The position numbers and the translations under genes were made by a program. The notes under the pieces were generated by a model, which ran no database searches, was not told the origin of the DNA, and saw only the letters and a program-made list of their open reading frames with translations. From positions 248,001 through 312,000 of the forward strand of contig NZ_QTJU01000004.1 of the NCBI RefSeq assembly GCF_003412455.1: a stretch of DNA of 64,000 nucleotides, written 5' to 3'. The first letter of the stretch is position 1; each line of letters begins with the position of its first letter. This DNA is from Deminuibacter soli (GTDB lineage: Bacteria > Bacteroidota > Bacteroidia > Chitinophagales > Chitinophagaceae). Shown here piece after piece: positions 47,568 to 55,651 of the stretch.

Positions 47568-48564
47568 TGATATTGACTTCACGTTCCAGTGTTACACCGA
47601 ACTTTTCCTGTACGCTGGCGATGATTTCTGCTGATAGCTGGTAAATTTCCTTACCGGTGGCATGGGCGTAGTTAACGAGTACCAGGGCTTGTTTGGGGTA
47701 GCAGCCTGCATCGCCTTTGCGGTAGCCTTTCCAGCCGCATTGTTCAATAAGCCAGCCTGCGGCCAGTTTGGTTTCGTTGCCGGTTACAGGGTAGCCAACC
47801 ATGTTGGGAAATTGCTGCTGCAACTGCTGAAACTGAACAGTGGATATGGCGGGGTTTTTAAAGAAGCTGCCTGCATTGCCAATCTCGGCGGGATCGGGCA
47901 GTTTGCTGCTGCGAATATTAATGACGGCCTGTGAAATGGCTTGTATGGATAAGTCTTTTATACCCATACGCTGCAACTCCTGTTCTATGGCGCCATACGT
48001 GGTATGAAATACGGGCTTCTTCAGCAGTTTGAAGGTAACGTTCAGGATTACAAACTGGTTGCGGTACCGGCGTTTAAAAACGCTTTCGCGGTAGCCGAAA
48101 CCACAATCTTCAAGGGAAAAGGTAACAATGGTTTTATCGTGCAGGTGCCAGGCTTCAAGGGAATGGAATACATCTTTTATTTCCACGCCGTAAGCGCCGA
48201 TGTTTTGCATGGGCGAAGCGCCTACACAGCCGGGTATCAGGCTCAGGTTTTCGAGGCCTGCGTAGTTTTGTGCAAGGCAGTGCAACACAAACTGGTGCCA
48301 GTTTTCACCGGCCTGCGCTTTTACGTAGTAGTAGCGATCGTCTTCACTAACCAGCTCAATGCCTTTCAGTTCGTTCTTTAATACCAATCCATCGTAGTTG
48401 CCGGTGAACAGCATGTTACTGCCGCCGCCCAATATCAGGGGGTTGCTTCCCCGGGCAGTTAATTCAGCCAGCTGTGCTGCCGATTGAAATACGGCAAATT
48501 CCCTGGCCGTAACGGCCATACCGAATGTATTAAAGGGCTGCAGCGATTTGTTGTATTCGATCAT
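47563..48564 (-). CDS. murB: UDP-N-acetylenolpyruvoylglucosamine reductase
   Basis: 333 residues, a type I MurB (about the E. coli length). It reduces the enolpyruvyl group to form UDP-N-acetylmuramic acid for peptidoglycan. FAD-binding PLILGGGSNML, NLSLIPGCVGASPMQNIGAYG, the catalytic Arg159 in FGYRES, proton donor Ser233 in GNAGSFFKNP and Glu327 near the end are all present. Its ATG overlaps the TGA of the SUFU-domain gene by 4 bp (ATGA), so translation is coupled. Last gene of the plsC-priA-SUFU-murB operon. Confidence 0.96.
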   Translation of the reverse strand: MIEYNKSLQPFNTFGMAVTAREFAVFQSAAQLAELTARGSNPLILGGGSNMLFTGNYDGLVLKNELKGIELVSEDDRYYYVKAQAGENWHQFVLHCLAQNYAGLENLSLIPGCVGASPMQNIGAYGVEIKDVFHSLEAWHLHDKTIVTFSLEDCGFGYRESVFKRRYRNQFVILNVTFKLLKKPVFHTTYGAIEQELQRMGIKDLSIQAISQAVINIRSSKLPDPAEIGNAGSFFKNPAISTVQFQQLQQQFPNMVGYPVTGNETKLAAGWLIEQCGWKGYRKGDAGCYPKQALVLVNYAHATGKEIYQLSAEIIASVQEKFGVTLEREVNII

Positions 48565-49676
48565 AAAGCAATGCTCTCTCTTTTTTTAACCACCTGCGTA
48601 ATATCCTGTTCAATCATTTTCTCCAGCAAGGTATAACCGCCATTGGGTTCGCGGTGTGCAAACTCGCGCTCTTCAGCGGTAATGGGACTTGCCCAGTACA
48701 GGTTTATTTTATCTTCGTACATAGCGGGCATCGTTAATTCGATACCGCTTTCGAGTGCGGAGGAAAGAATAAAACTTTCAAAGGGTGCAGGCACACTGGC
48801 TGAGTGAATGGTATGCCCCTCACCAAGCCAGCTGAGCGAGCGCCAGGGCAGGTCGGCCAGGGATGATATGCCGGTGGCCATCTGCATAATTTCGTCTTCC
48901 GAGAAATCATTGGTGCTTACTGCCAAACCTATTTCCATGCGCCTGAAATCTGCTGCCTGTTCATGGTACAGGTGCTCTACCCAGGGCATGGGCCGTATGC
49001 TTACACCGAGTGTAATGAAATACACGATGCCGTTTTTCTCAAACCTGGCCAGCGCCATTGGTGGCCATTGCTGGTTGTCGATGGCGAAGTATTGCTGTAC
49101 AGGCCCAAGACAGGCTTCATAGGTACTGAGCAGTTGTTCCTGTATATCTTTCCAGGGATTTTGTTTTTCATCGCTCCATTGCTGCCAGAATGCAATGGAT
49201 GTAGCTGTTTTGCTGAGCAATGCATTGTCTGCTGTGAGCTCAGGCATAGGCAATACCAGTCCGTCCATAGAAGGCGCAATGCAGTCTGCCGCATAGGCAA
49301 CAGGCTCTTCCAGGTACAGCGACCAGCCGGGTATAACGGCAATAATTTCGTTGTTGTACAACAGGGTAGCGCCATCGTCTTCAGGTGTCCATATCACGGC
49401 AAGCAGCGATGCATCCAGTGGTTCTTTGCCTTCGGGATGGTTGCAGGCGGTAACTTCCAGCATAGGGGCAATGCCTTCGGCAAGTGCATCAATATCCCTG
49501 TGTGCAGGGCCGGGCTGCAGGTTGCGAAGCCAGCAGCTGCGCATGTTGTAGCGTTTGCCGCTTTCTTCAGACGGGTAAATATAAAACCAGGCCGTTCGTT
49601 CATCCTGCTCAACAATCGCAAATAAGGTACTGCGGTTATTGGGCTGCTCCAGTAAAATAGCGGGTGTGCTTTCCAT
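48561..49676 (-). CDS. Suppressor-of-fused domain protein
   Basis: 371 residues from the ATG complementary to 49674-49676; a further 20 open codons begin with TTG and overlap priA. The C-terminal part (about 190-350) resembles the suppressor of fused (SUFU) domain: GVSIRPMPWVEH, RRMEIGLAVS, LPWRSLSWLGEGHTIHSAS and NLYWASPITAEEREFA. Bacterial SUFU-domain proteins are widespread, and several occur with toxin or immunity genes, but most have no known role. Here it sits inside a housekeeping operon, 34 bp after priA and overlapping murB. Cytoplasmic by sequence. Confidence 0.8.
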   Translation of the reverse strand: MESTPAILLEQPNNRSTLFAIVEQDERTAWFYIYPSEESGKRYNMRSCWLRNLQPGPAHRDIDALAEGIAPMLEVTACNHPEGKEPLDASLLAVIWTPEDDGATLLYNNEIIAVIPGWSLYLEEPVAYAADCIAPSMDGLVLPMPELTADNALLSKTATSIAFWQQWSDEKQNPWKDIQEQLLSTYEACLGPVQQYFAIDNQQWPPMALARFEKNGIVYFITLGVSIRPMPWVEHLYHEQAADFRRMEIGLAVSTNDFSEDEIMQMATGISSLADLPWRSLSWLGEGHTIHSASVPAPFESFILSSALESGIELTMPAMYEDKINLYWASPITAEEREFAHREPNGGYTLLEKMIEQDITQVVKKRESIAL

Positions 49677-49710
49677 ATCAGTATCTGTAAAAGGGTTTGT
49701 GATAACGTGT

Positions 49711-52224
49711 TTATACGGGATCAACATCCGGCACAATAACCACAGCCCTGTATCTTTTGTTCGATTGAATGATGGCTGTTTGCTGCTGTATTTCGGTTTT
49801 ACATTGCTGTATCAATGCCGCATTGCGCGGCAGTTTCAGCAATACTTCCCATATAAACTGGTTGCGTATGCGGTGTATGGCAGGCTGGGCCGGGCCTGAG
49901 AGGTATTGCTGGAAATTGGGTTTTAAGCCGCTGATCATGATGTGGGCGGCTTCTTCGGCAATATGGTCTTCCTTGTGGCGGAATACGAGTTGTATTACGC
50001 GCGAAAAGGGCGGGTAAAAGAATTGCTGCCTGTTCTGCAACTCAAACTGAAACAGCTGCCCGTAATTGTGCTGCTGCACAAAGCCCAGCACCGGGTGTGT
50101 GGTATTGCTTACCTGTATCAGCACTTTGCCTTCGCCATCTTTACGGCCTGCGCGGCCGCTTACCTGCTCCATGAGCTGGTAGGCGCGTTCGTTAACCCTG
50201 AAATCGGCAAAGTTGAGAATGGCGTCTGCATCCAGTATGCCCACCAGGTTAACGTTTTCAAAGTCGAGCCCCTTTACTACCATTTGTGTGCCGATGAGTA
50301 CATCGATGCGTTGCTGTTCAAAAAGTTTGATGAGGTTATCGTGGTCGTTTTTGCCCTTGACGCTGTCAAGGTCCATACGGGCGATGCGCATGCCCGGGAA
50401 TATTTCGGCGATGGCTTCTTCAATCTTTTCGGTACCGAAATTCTTCTGTATAAAGTTATGGCTGCCGCATGCTGCGCAGGTATGCATTACCGGGTAGGTA
50501 GTGCCGCAGTAGTGACAGGCCAGTTTGTTTTTTGATTTGTGGTAGGTGAGTGTTACATCGCAATGCTGGCAATGCGGAATCCAGCCGCATACGCTGCACA
50601 GCAGGTAAGGAGAGTAACCACGCCTGTTCTGGAACAGGATTACCTGTTTGTTTTGCGCTACCGATGCTTCCAGTGCCTGCTGCAGTTTGGGAGTGATCAT
50701 CACTTTGGGCTGGTTGGGCTGCAGTTGTTGCTGCCGCACATCTACCAGTTCAATTTCGGGCATGGCTACATTGCCGAAACGTTCGGTGAGTTTAACCAAA
50801 CCGTATTTGCCCTGCAGGGCATTGTAATAGCTTTCGATGGAAGGTGTGGCCGAGCCAAGTAATACTTTGGCATTGAATAAACCTGCATAATATATGGCTG
50901 CATCCCTTGCCTGGTAACGTGGTGCAGGGTCTTGCTGTTTGTAGGATGAATCGTGTTCCTCATCTGCGATAATCAGCCCCAGGTTTTTAAACGGCAGCAG
51001 TAATGCAGAGCGTGCGCCCAGTACAGCCTTGATGTCGCCGCTTTTTACCTTGTTCCATATTTCCACGCGTTCATTGGGGTTGAATTTGGAATGGTATATG
51101 GCGATGTGGCCGCCGAAATGTTTCTGTAGTCTGCGGATGATCTGTGCCGTTAATGCAATTTCAGGCAGCAGGTACAATACCTGTTGCCCCTCGCGTATGC
51201 TTTGCTCAATGAGCTGTATGTAAATTTGTGTTTTACCGCTCGAGGTAACGCCGTGCAGCAGGCATACCTGTTTTTCCTGCAGCAGGTGCCTGGTTTCGTC
51301 CAATGCCTGCTGTTGTGCAGGGGAGAGGGCGAAATCGATACTAAGGTCTTTTGGCAGGCGCTGAATACGGTCAATGGCCCGTTTGGTAGCGCGCAGTATG
51401 CCTTTATCGGTAAGCGCCTTCAGCTGTGCGGAAGTAGCGCCTGATTTTTTGAGCAGTTCGCTTTGGGTGACTTCGCCGGTTGTTTTTTCGAGGTGCAGGT
51501 ACGCCAGCAGCAGCTCCATCTGTTTGGGTGCGCGGGAGGTACTGTTCCAGTTATTGAGTAACCCAGCCATTGCTTCCTCGCTGTGGTAGGCAGGCTGCAG
51601 CGTAATATAGGTTTCTTTCTTTTCCTTGTATTTTTCTTTCAGCTCTTCCCACACATGGCATACCCTTTTCTCAATAAGTCTTTTAATTACGGGGTACACA
51701 TGCGAGGCATCAAGAATCTGCTGCACTTCGTACAGGCGCAGTTCTTTTTTCAGCAGCAGGGCTTCGGCCACCAGGTATTCTTCATCATCCAGTCCCTCAA
51801 AATCTTCTTCGTGTTCTTCATTCCAGATAAGAATGGTTTCGCTGGATAGCTTCAGGTTTGCCGGCACTGCGGCCTGCATTACTTCGCCTTCGCTGCAGAG
51901 GTAGTAGCGGGCAATCCATTCCCAGAATTCGAGCTGCGCAGGATGAACCAGTGGTTCATTATCCAGTATGTTGAGAATAGGCTTTGGATCGAAGGCGCCG
52001 GGTTTTTCGGTAAACAGGCGTTTGATGATGCCTGCATATTTCTTGTTTTTACCCAGCACTACTTCTACGCGAATGCCTGGCTGCACGCCTGCCTGCAGGT
52101 GCGGGGGAATGCTCCAGGTATAGTTTTTAGGCAGTGCCAGCGGCACAATTACTTCTGCGTACAGGGCTGCCTGCCCGGTGGGTTGTGAAAACAATAACTG
52201 GCTGGTGTTGCTTTGCTCCGTCAT
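49711..52224 (-). CDS. priA: Primosomal replication protein N' (PriA helicase)
   Basis: 837 residues from the ATG complementary to 52222-52224; the TTG three codons upstream is less likely. PriA is the 3'-5' helicase that reloads the replisome at stalled forks. A DNA-binding N-terminal region (YAEVIVPLALPKNYTWSIP) is followed by Walker A GVTSSGKT, the DEAH-like box ADEEHDSSYKQQD, the zinc-binding cysteine cluster (CSVCGWIPHCQHCD, CHYCGTTYPVMHTCAACG) and helicase motifs IGTQMVVKGLDF and QVSGRAGR. All are intact. It follows plsC by 14 bp. Confidence 0.97.
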   Translation of the reverse strand: MTEQSNTSQLLFSQPTGQAALYAEVIVPLALPKNYTWSIPPHLQAGVQPGIRVEVVLGKNKKYAGIIKRLFTEKPGAFDPKPILNILDNEPLVHPAQLEFWEWIARYYLCSEGEVMQAAVPANLKLSSETILIWNEEHEEDFEGLDDEEYLVAEALLLKKELRLYEVQQILDASHVYPVIKRLIEKRVCHVWEELKEKYKEKKETYITLQPAYHSEEAMAGLLNNWNSTSRAPKQMELLLAYLHLEKTTGEVTQSELLKKSGATSAQLKALTDKGILRATKRAIDRIQRLPKDLSIDFALSPAQQQALDETRHLLQEKQVCLLHGVTSSGKTQIYIQLIEQSIREGQQVLYLLPEIALTAQIIRRLQKHFGGHIAIYHSKFNPNERVEIWNKVKSGDIKAVLGARSALLLPFKNLGLIIADEEHDSSYKQQDPAPRYQARDAAIYYAGLFNAKVLLGSATPSIESYYNALQGKYGLVKLTERFGNVAMPEIELVDVRQQQLQPNQPKVMITPKLQQALEASVAQNKQVILFQNRRGYSPYLLCSVCGWIPHCQHCDVTLTYHKSKNKLACHYCGTTYPVMHTCAACGSHNFIQKNFGTEKIEEAIAEIFPGMRIARMDLDSVKGKNDHDNLIKLFEQQRIDVLIGTQMVVKGLDFENVNLVGILDADAILNFADFRVNERAYQLMEQVSGRAGRKDGEGKVLIQVSNTTHPVLGFVQQHNYGQLFQFELQNRQQFFYPPFSRVIQLVFRHKEDHIAEEAAHIMISGLKPNFQQYLSGPAQPAIHRIRNQFIWEVLLKLPRNAALIQQCKTEIQQQTAIIQSNKRYRAVVIVPDVDPV

Positions 52225-52238
52225 TATGAGCAACGAAT

Positions 52239-53009
52239 TTACACCCGTTTGTTGGAAGCGGGTAATTCCCTGTATCTTTTTAACCCTTCCTCCATGCGGT
52301 TGTGTACCAGCTGCTTCAGCTGCGCCATGTCTTTCATGCTGTATCCCGCTACGGGTATGGGTTCCAGGAATACCACGCGGCAGCGGCCGGGAGTAAGTGT
52401 GAAAAAGCCGCTGTAGTGCATGCGTTCAGGGGTATCTACAAACAGCAGCGGGTGAATGGCGGTTTGTGTTTCAATGGCGATGCGGAATGCGCCGTCGAAA
52501 AATTCTTTGAGCCAATCGCCGGTTTCATTGAACGTGCCTTCCGGGAAAATAAAAATGGAGATGCCTTTGTGCAGCGCTGCTTTCAGTTCACGCACGCTTT
52601 GCGCCCGTTTTTCGGCACTGCGCCTGTCAACCAATACCACGGCCATACGGTAAATAATGCCAAACACGGGGTATTTCACCATTTCATATTTGCCCAGTAC
52701 ACGCATGGGCTGGTGAATGCTGCGTACAATGCAGGGAATATCCATGTAGGAGCTATGGTTGGCCACGAAAATATAGTGCTGGCCGGGATCGGGCTTTGAT
52801 TCGTAAATTTCTTTGTGGCGGATGCCGTTTACTGTATACCAGGCCAATGCCCACAGGTTGCAGATGCGGTAGGTGATGTTACCGCCTTTTACTTTGCCGA
52901 ACAAGGCGGCAAGCAGTACAAAAGGCACTACAATCAGCATGAGTACGACAAACCATAATAAAGCCCAGATAACATAGAGGTATTGCAGGGAACGCCGGAG
53001 TGCTTTCAT
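52239..53009 (-). CDS. plsC: 1-acyl-sn-glycerol-3-phosphate acyltransferase
   Basis: 256 residues. An N-terminal membrane segment (about 10-38) anchors the enzyme. The acyltransferase motifs are NHSSYMD (His85, Asp90) and FPEGTF (Glu157, Gly158). It acylates lysophosphatidic acid to phosphatidic acid in phospholipid synthesis. First gene of the minus-strand operon. On that strand the ATG is preceded by TATTTTTA and five bases, a weak -7 box of the leaderless type seen elsewhere in the window. Confidence 0.93.
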   Translation of the reverse strand: MKALRRSLQYLYVIWALLWFVVLMLIVVPFVLLAALFGKVKGGNITYRICNLWALAWYTVNGIRHKEIYESKPDPGQHYIFVANHSSYMDIPCIVRSIHQPMRVLGKYEMVKYPVFGIIYRMAVVLVDRRSAEKRAQSVRELKAALHKGISIFIFPEGTFNETGDWLKEFFDGAFRIAIETQTAIHPLLFVDTPERMHYSGFFTLTPGRCRVVFLEPIPVAGYSMKDMAQLKQLVHNRMEEGLKRYRELPASNKRV

Positions 53010-53033
53010 GCGGATAAAAATAGGGAATAGGTT

Positions 53034-53144
53034 TTAGCTGCGAGCTTCGAGCTGCGAGCTTTTTTTGAAGGAGATCCAAGCGGAGATTTTAGCGGGGATC
53101 GGAGCGTTTTTTATTAACCACAAAGAGCGCAAAGATTTTTGCGC
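53034..53144. repeat. Dispersed spacer repeat, copy B, with (GCTGCGA) heptamers and a hairpin
   Basis: GCTGCGA, GCTTCGA, GCTGCGA and GCT run with a 7-bp period at 53037-53060. AAGCGGAGATTTTAGCG follows, as in copy A at 47.4 kb, then TTAACC and a perfect GCGCAAA / TTTGCGC hairpin at 53127-53144. No gene lies in this 231-bp gap. Confidence 0.6.
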
Positions 53145-53183
53145 AGAGGGCACAAAGAGTGGGATGTAGAATGTTAAGTTATG

Positions 53184-53210
53184 TTTCACTATTGACTATT
53201 CAGTATTCAC
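53184..53210. repeat. Heptanucleotide repeat (TGAATAG family, minus orientation)
   Basis: On the minus strand TGAATAC, TGAATAG, TCAATAG and TGAAACA follow with a 7-bp period, matching the array at 33858-33891. Confidence 0.7.
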
Positions 53211-53240
53211 CCAAGGCCTGCTCATTGTTTGAATGCACAC

Positions 53241-53426
53241 CTAGGCTTGCCCCGGTTGTTCTTTGGAGGGGATGGCAGTGCCGTCTACGTACCACTCGCC
53301 GTCGTACTCCTGCCAAACGGTAAGGTCACATACGGGAACCGCATTGCTGTCGGCCGGTGTGAGCTTTTTGGTGGGTAATTCTTCCGGTAAAAAGGAGGGG
53401 AAATTTTCCATAGACGTTTTCAACAT
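53241..53426 (-). CDS. Small hypothetical protein
   Basis: 61 residues (or 56 from an internal Met at 53411). Sequence MENFPSFLPEELPTKKLTP then VWQEYDGEWYVDGTAIP. No family recognised and no signal peptide. The start at 53426 is supported by TACATTCG, one mismatch from a -7 box, 8 nt upstream. The composition looks protein-like (acidic, Trp-containing end), but the size makes it uncertain. Confidence 0.45.
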   Translation of the reverse strand: MLKTSMENFPSFLPEELPTKKLTPADSNAVPVCDLTVWQEYDGEWYVDGTAIPSKEQPGQA

Positions 53427-53556
53427 AAGGTGTGCGAATGTAGGTTTTTATCGGCTTGGGGAAACAGAATTTTAATCACATACCTGTGCATAAGTCGTGC
53501 CATTTGCCCTGGAAAACAGTGCTGCTGCAGGTATACCGGTTTCCTCAGCAATCCGG

Positions 53557-53572
53557 CCATTCAGCCATCTAA
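53557..53572. repeat. Octanucleotide repeat (CCATnnna), 2 units, abutting a promoter
   Basis: CCAT at 53557 and 53565, followed by AACTATC at 53572, which merges with the -7 box of the next gene. Confidence 0.5.
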
Positions 53573-53574
53573 AC

Positions 53575-53582
53575 TATCTTTG
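53575..53582 (+). promoter_or_regulatory. -7 box of the second aldo/keto reductase, leaderless arrangement
   Basis: Perfect TATCTTTG followed by CACG and the ATG at 53587. With the box centred near -7, transcription would begin at or next to the start codon. Confidence 0.65.
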
Positions 53583-53586
53583 CACG

Positions 53587-54483
53587 ATGCAACAGAACAG
53601 GCTGGGGAAATCAGACCTCTACGTAAGTGAAATCAGTTTCGGGTGTATGTCGCTCGGGAGCGATATGGCCGTGAACGAAGCCATTACCGGCAAGGCAATG
53701 GACGCCGGTATCAATTTGTTTGATACGGCAGATTTATACAACCAGAGTGAAAACGAACGCATGCTGGGTAAACTGCTGAAAGGCAGGCGCAGGCAGGCGA
53801 TCATTGCCACCAAGGCAGGTAACCAGTGGCGCAGCGATGGCAGCGGGTGGGACTGGAACCCGCGCAAGGAATATATATTGAAAGCGGCAGATGAAAGCCT
53901 GCGCCGCCTGCAAACCGATTATATTGACCTGTACCAGCTGCATGGCGGCACCATTAACGACCCGATGGATGATACCATTGAAGCATTTGAGCGGTTGAAG
54001 GAACAGGGTAAAATACGCTGGTATGGCATTTCCTCCATTCGTCCCAATGTAATTGCCGAATACCTGCGCAGGAGTTCAATTGTAAGCGTGATGATGCAAT
54101 ACAGCCTGCTTGACAGAAGGCCGGAAGAAAGCTGCCTTGCCTTGTTACAGCAACACGAAGTAAGTGTACTGGCAAGGGGTAGCGTGGCCAAAGGCCTGCT
54201 GGCAGGCAAACCCGCAGCAGCCTATAACGGGTATGAAGAACAGGCAGTGGCAGCGGCAGCCAAAGCAATCGGGCAACTGGCCGTGCAACTGGAGCGCAGC
54301 GCTGCCCAAACAGCGGCGGGGTATGTGTTACAGCAACCGGTGGCTACAGCAGTATTGGGCATACGCACCCTGCAGCAATTAAATGATATGGTAGATGGAA
54401 AAGGCGTTGCTGCATTATCTGCCGCGCAGAAAGAAACCCTGCAACACGCAGTAAAGCCTGTTTTTTATACAGAACACCGTTAA
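53587..54483 (+). CDS. Aldo/keto reductase
   Basis: 298 residues, another member of the aldo/keto reductase superfamily, only distantly related to the one at 2.7 kb. The catalytic tetrad is Asp46 and Tyr51 (NLFDTADLYNQ), Lys76 (IIATKAG) and His119 (LYQLHGG). The ATG at 53587 is chosen because the family begins with MQQNRLGKSDLYVSEISFG and a -7 box sits directly before it; 30 upstream codons with a GTG start cover the promoter. The gene is convergent with the secreted protein that ends 3 bp later. Substrate unknown. Confidence 0.92.
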   Translation: MQQNRLGKSDLYVSEISFGCMSLGSDMAVNEAITGKAMDAGINLFDTADLYNQSENERMLGKLLKGRRRQAIIATKAGNQWRSDGSGWDWNPRKEYILKAADESLRRLQTDYIDLYQLHGGTINDPMDDTIEAFERLKEQGKIRWYGISSIRPNVIAEYLRRSSIVSVMMQYSLLDRRPEESCLALLQQHEVSVLARGSVAKGLLAGKPAAAYNGYEEQAVAAAAKAIGQLAVQLERSAAQTAAGYVLQQPVATAVLGIRTLQQLNDMVDGKGVAALSAAQKETLQHAVKPVFYTEHR

Positions 54484-54486
54484 GTA

Positions 54487-54906
54487 TTATTTGAATGTTT
54501 CGGAGTAAACGGTTTTATCCAGCTCATCGGAATTGCTGCCGTACTGGGCTTTAAAACGTAACCTGCCTGCGGCATTGCGTGTGCCTGCATCGAGGCGTGA
54601 AAAGGCATAGGATTGCGGTTCTTTGGCGCCCGGCGCAATGGCGCGAACCGAAACGGCTTTATTGGGCAGGTTGTTTAATACATCGGGATCAGCCTCTTTC
54701 CATTCATCGTTAATAAGGGCCTGCAGGGAAATGGTATAATAAGCCGTATCCTGGCCATTGTTGTTTAACTGGAAATCGATTTTCTCTTTGCGATCGGGCG
54801 TTTCGAGCAGCTGAAGCGAGAGCGTTTTTGTTTGGGCGAAGCTACGCACACCTGTAAATGCCAGTACCAGCGCAGTAACCAGGAGTATTCTTTTCAGGTT
54901 GATCAT
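54487..54906 (-). CDS. Small secreted protein of unknown function
   Basis: 139 residues with a clear signal peptide (MINLKRILLVTALVLAFTG..., cut after SFA before Gln25). The mature part is polar and beta-rich (LSLQLLETPDRKEKIDFQLNN, DTAYYTISLQALINDEWKE), like a small periplasmic or surface Ig-type domain. No cysteines or sorting domain. Family not recognised. A perfect TAGCTTTG box ends 5 nt before the ATG. Divergent from the DUF4268 gene, with which it shares a 90-bp intergenic region. Confidence 0.75.
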   Translation of the reverse strand: MINLKRILLVTALVLAFTGVRSFAQTKTLSLQLLETPDRKEKIDFQLNNNGQDTAYYTISLQALINDEWKEADPDVLNNLPNKAVSVRAIAPGAKEPQSYAFSRLDAGTRNAAGRLRFKAQYGSNSDELDKTVYSETFK

Positions 54907-54911
54907 GATGG

Positions 54912-54919
54912 CAAAGCTA
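54912..54919 (-). promoter_or_regulatory. -7 box of the secreted-protein gene, leaderless arrangement
   Basis: Perfect TAGCTTTG on the minus strand, then CCATC and the ATG. Confidence 0.6.
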
Positions 54920-54984
54920 ATTCATAGAACCCATGTTTGCAAGTGGGGGCAGGTGAGACTACACCGGGAGAAACACCAATTGAT

Positions 54985-54992
54985 TATTTTTG
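54985..54992 (+). promoter_or_regulatory. -7 box of the DUF4268 gene, leaderless arrangement
   Basis: Perfect TATTTTTG, then CGGC and the ATG at 54997. Confidence 0.6.
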
Positions 54993-54996
54993 CGGC

Positions 54997-55458
54997 ATGT
55001 ACACACGTGAACAGGCATCGCAGCTGCGGCAGGCATTCTGGACGGCTTTCGGGCATTATATGCAACCCGTTCCTGCGGCTTCGGGGGAAAAAATAAACTG
55101 GGTGAACTATAAAACCGGCATCAGGCAACTGTATTTTAAAATGGATGCAGACCGGGACAATGCTTTTATCGGCATACAAATAACGCATAGCGATGCAGAG
55201 AAAAGGCACCTGTTTTACCAAACGCTGCTGCAAATGAAACCGCAGCTGCACGAGGCGCTGGATGAAGAATGGCAGTGGCAGGAAGAAACGGAAAATGAAA
55301 GCGGCAAACCGATCAGTTTTATTTATACGGAGCTGGATGAGGTAAATGTGCTCAACCAAAAAGACTGGCCAGCGCTGATCTCGTTTTTTAAACCGCGGCT
55401 GATAGCGCTGGACAGGTTCTGGTACGATGTGAAAGATATATTTGAGCTATTGGGATAA
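54997..55458 (+). CDS. DUF4268 domain protein
   Basis: 153 residues from the ATG at 54997; earlier codons are open but start at a TTG and cover the promoter. The sequence follows the DUF4268 pattern: MYTREQASQLRQAFWTAFG, KINWVNYKTGI, LYFKMDAD, IQITHSDAE and the end DWPALISFFKPRLIALDRFW. It is a cytoplasmic domain of unknown function, elsewhere found alone or fused to restriction-like nuclease domains. Here it is alone, with no methylase or nuclease nearby. Confidence 0.85.
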   Translation: MYTREQASQLRQAFWTAFGHYMQPVPAASGEKINWVNYKTGIRQLYFKMDADRDNAFIGIQITHSDAEKRHLFYQTLLQMKPQLHEALDEEWQWQEETENESGKPISFIYTELDEVNVLNQKDWPALISFFKPRLIALDRFWYDVKDIFELLG

Positions 55459-55469
55459 GCTATAAATAT

Positions 55470-55495
55470 AAACGGGCCTCAGAAGAAGCCCGTTT
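55470..55495 (+). terminator. Probable terminator after DUF4268
   Basis: AAACGGGC (55470-55477) / GCCCGTTT (55488-55495), 10-nt loop, weak T tract; 11 bp after the stop. Confidence 0.65.
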
Positions 55496-55651
55496 GCGTT
55501 TACAGTAGGTCAAGGTTCCGGGATGGGAAAGTGTTTTAATGCACTGCCGGCTTATCCCGTCATCCTCCGGCGATGGGAAGATACAATTTCCTTTCATTTC
55601 GCCAACAACAGGCACAAAAATTAAAACGATGTTGCACCAATGGCCTCCGGT

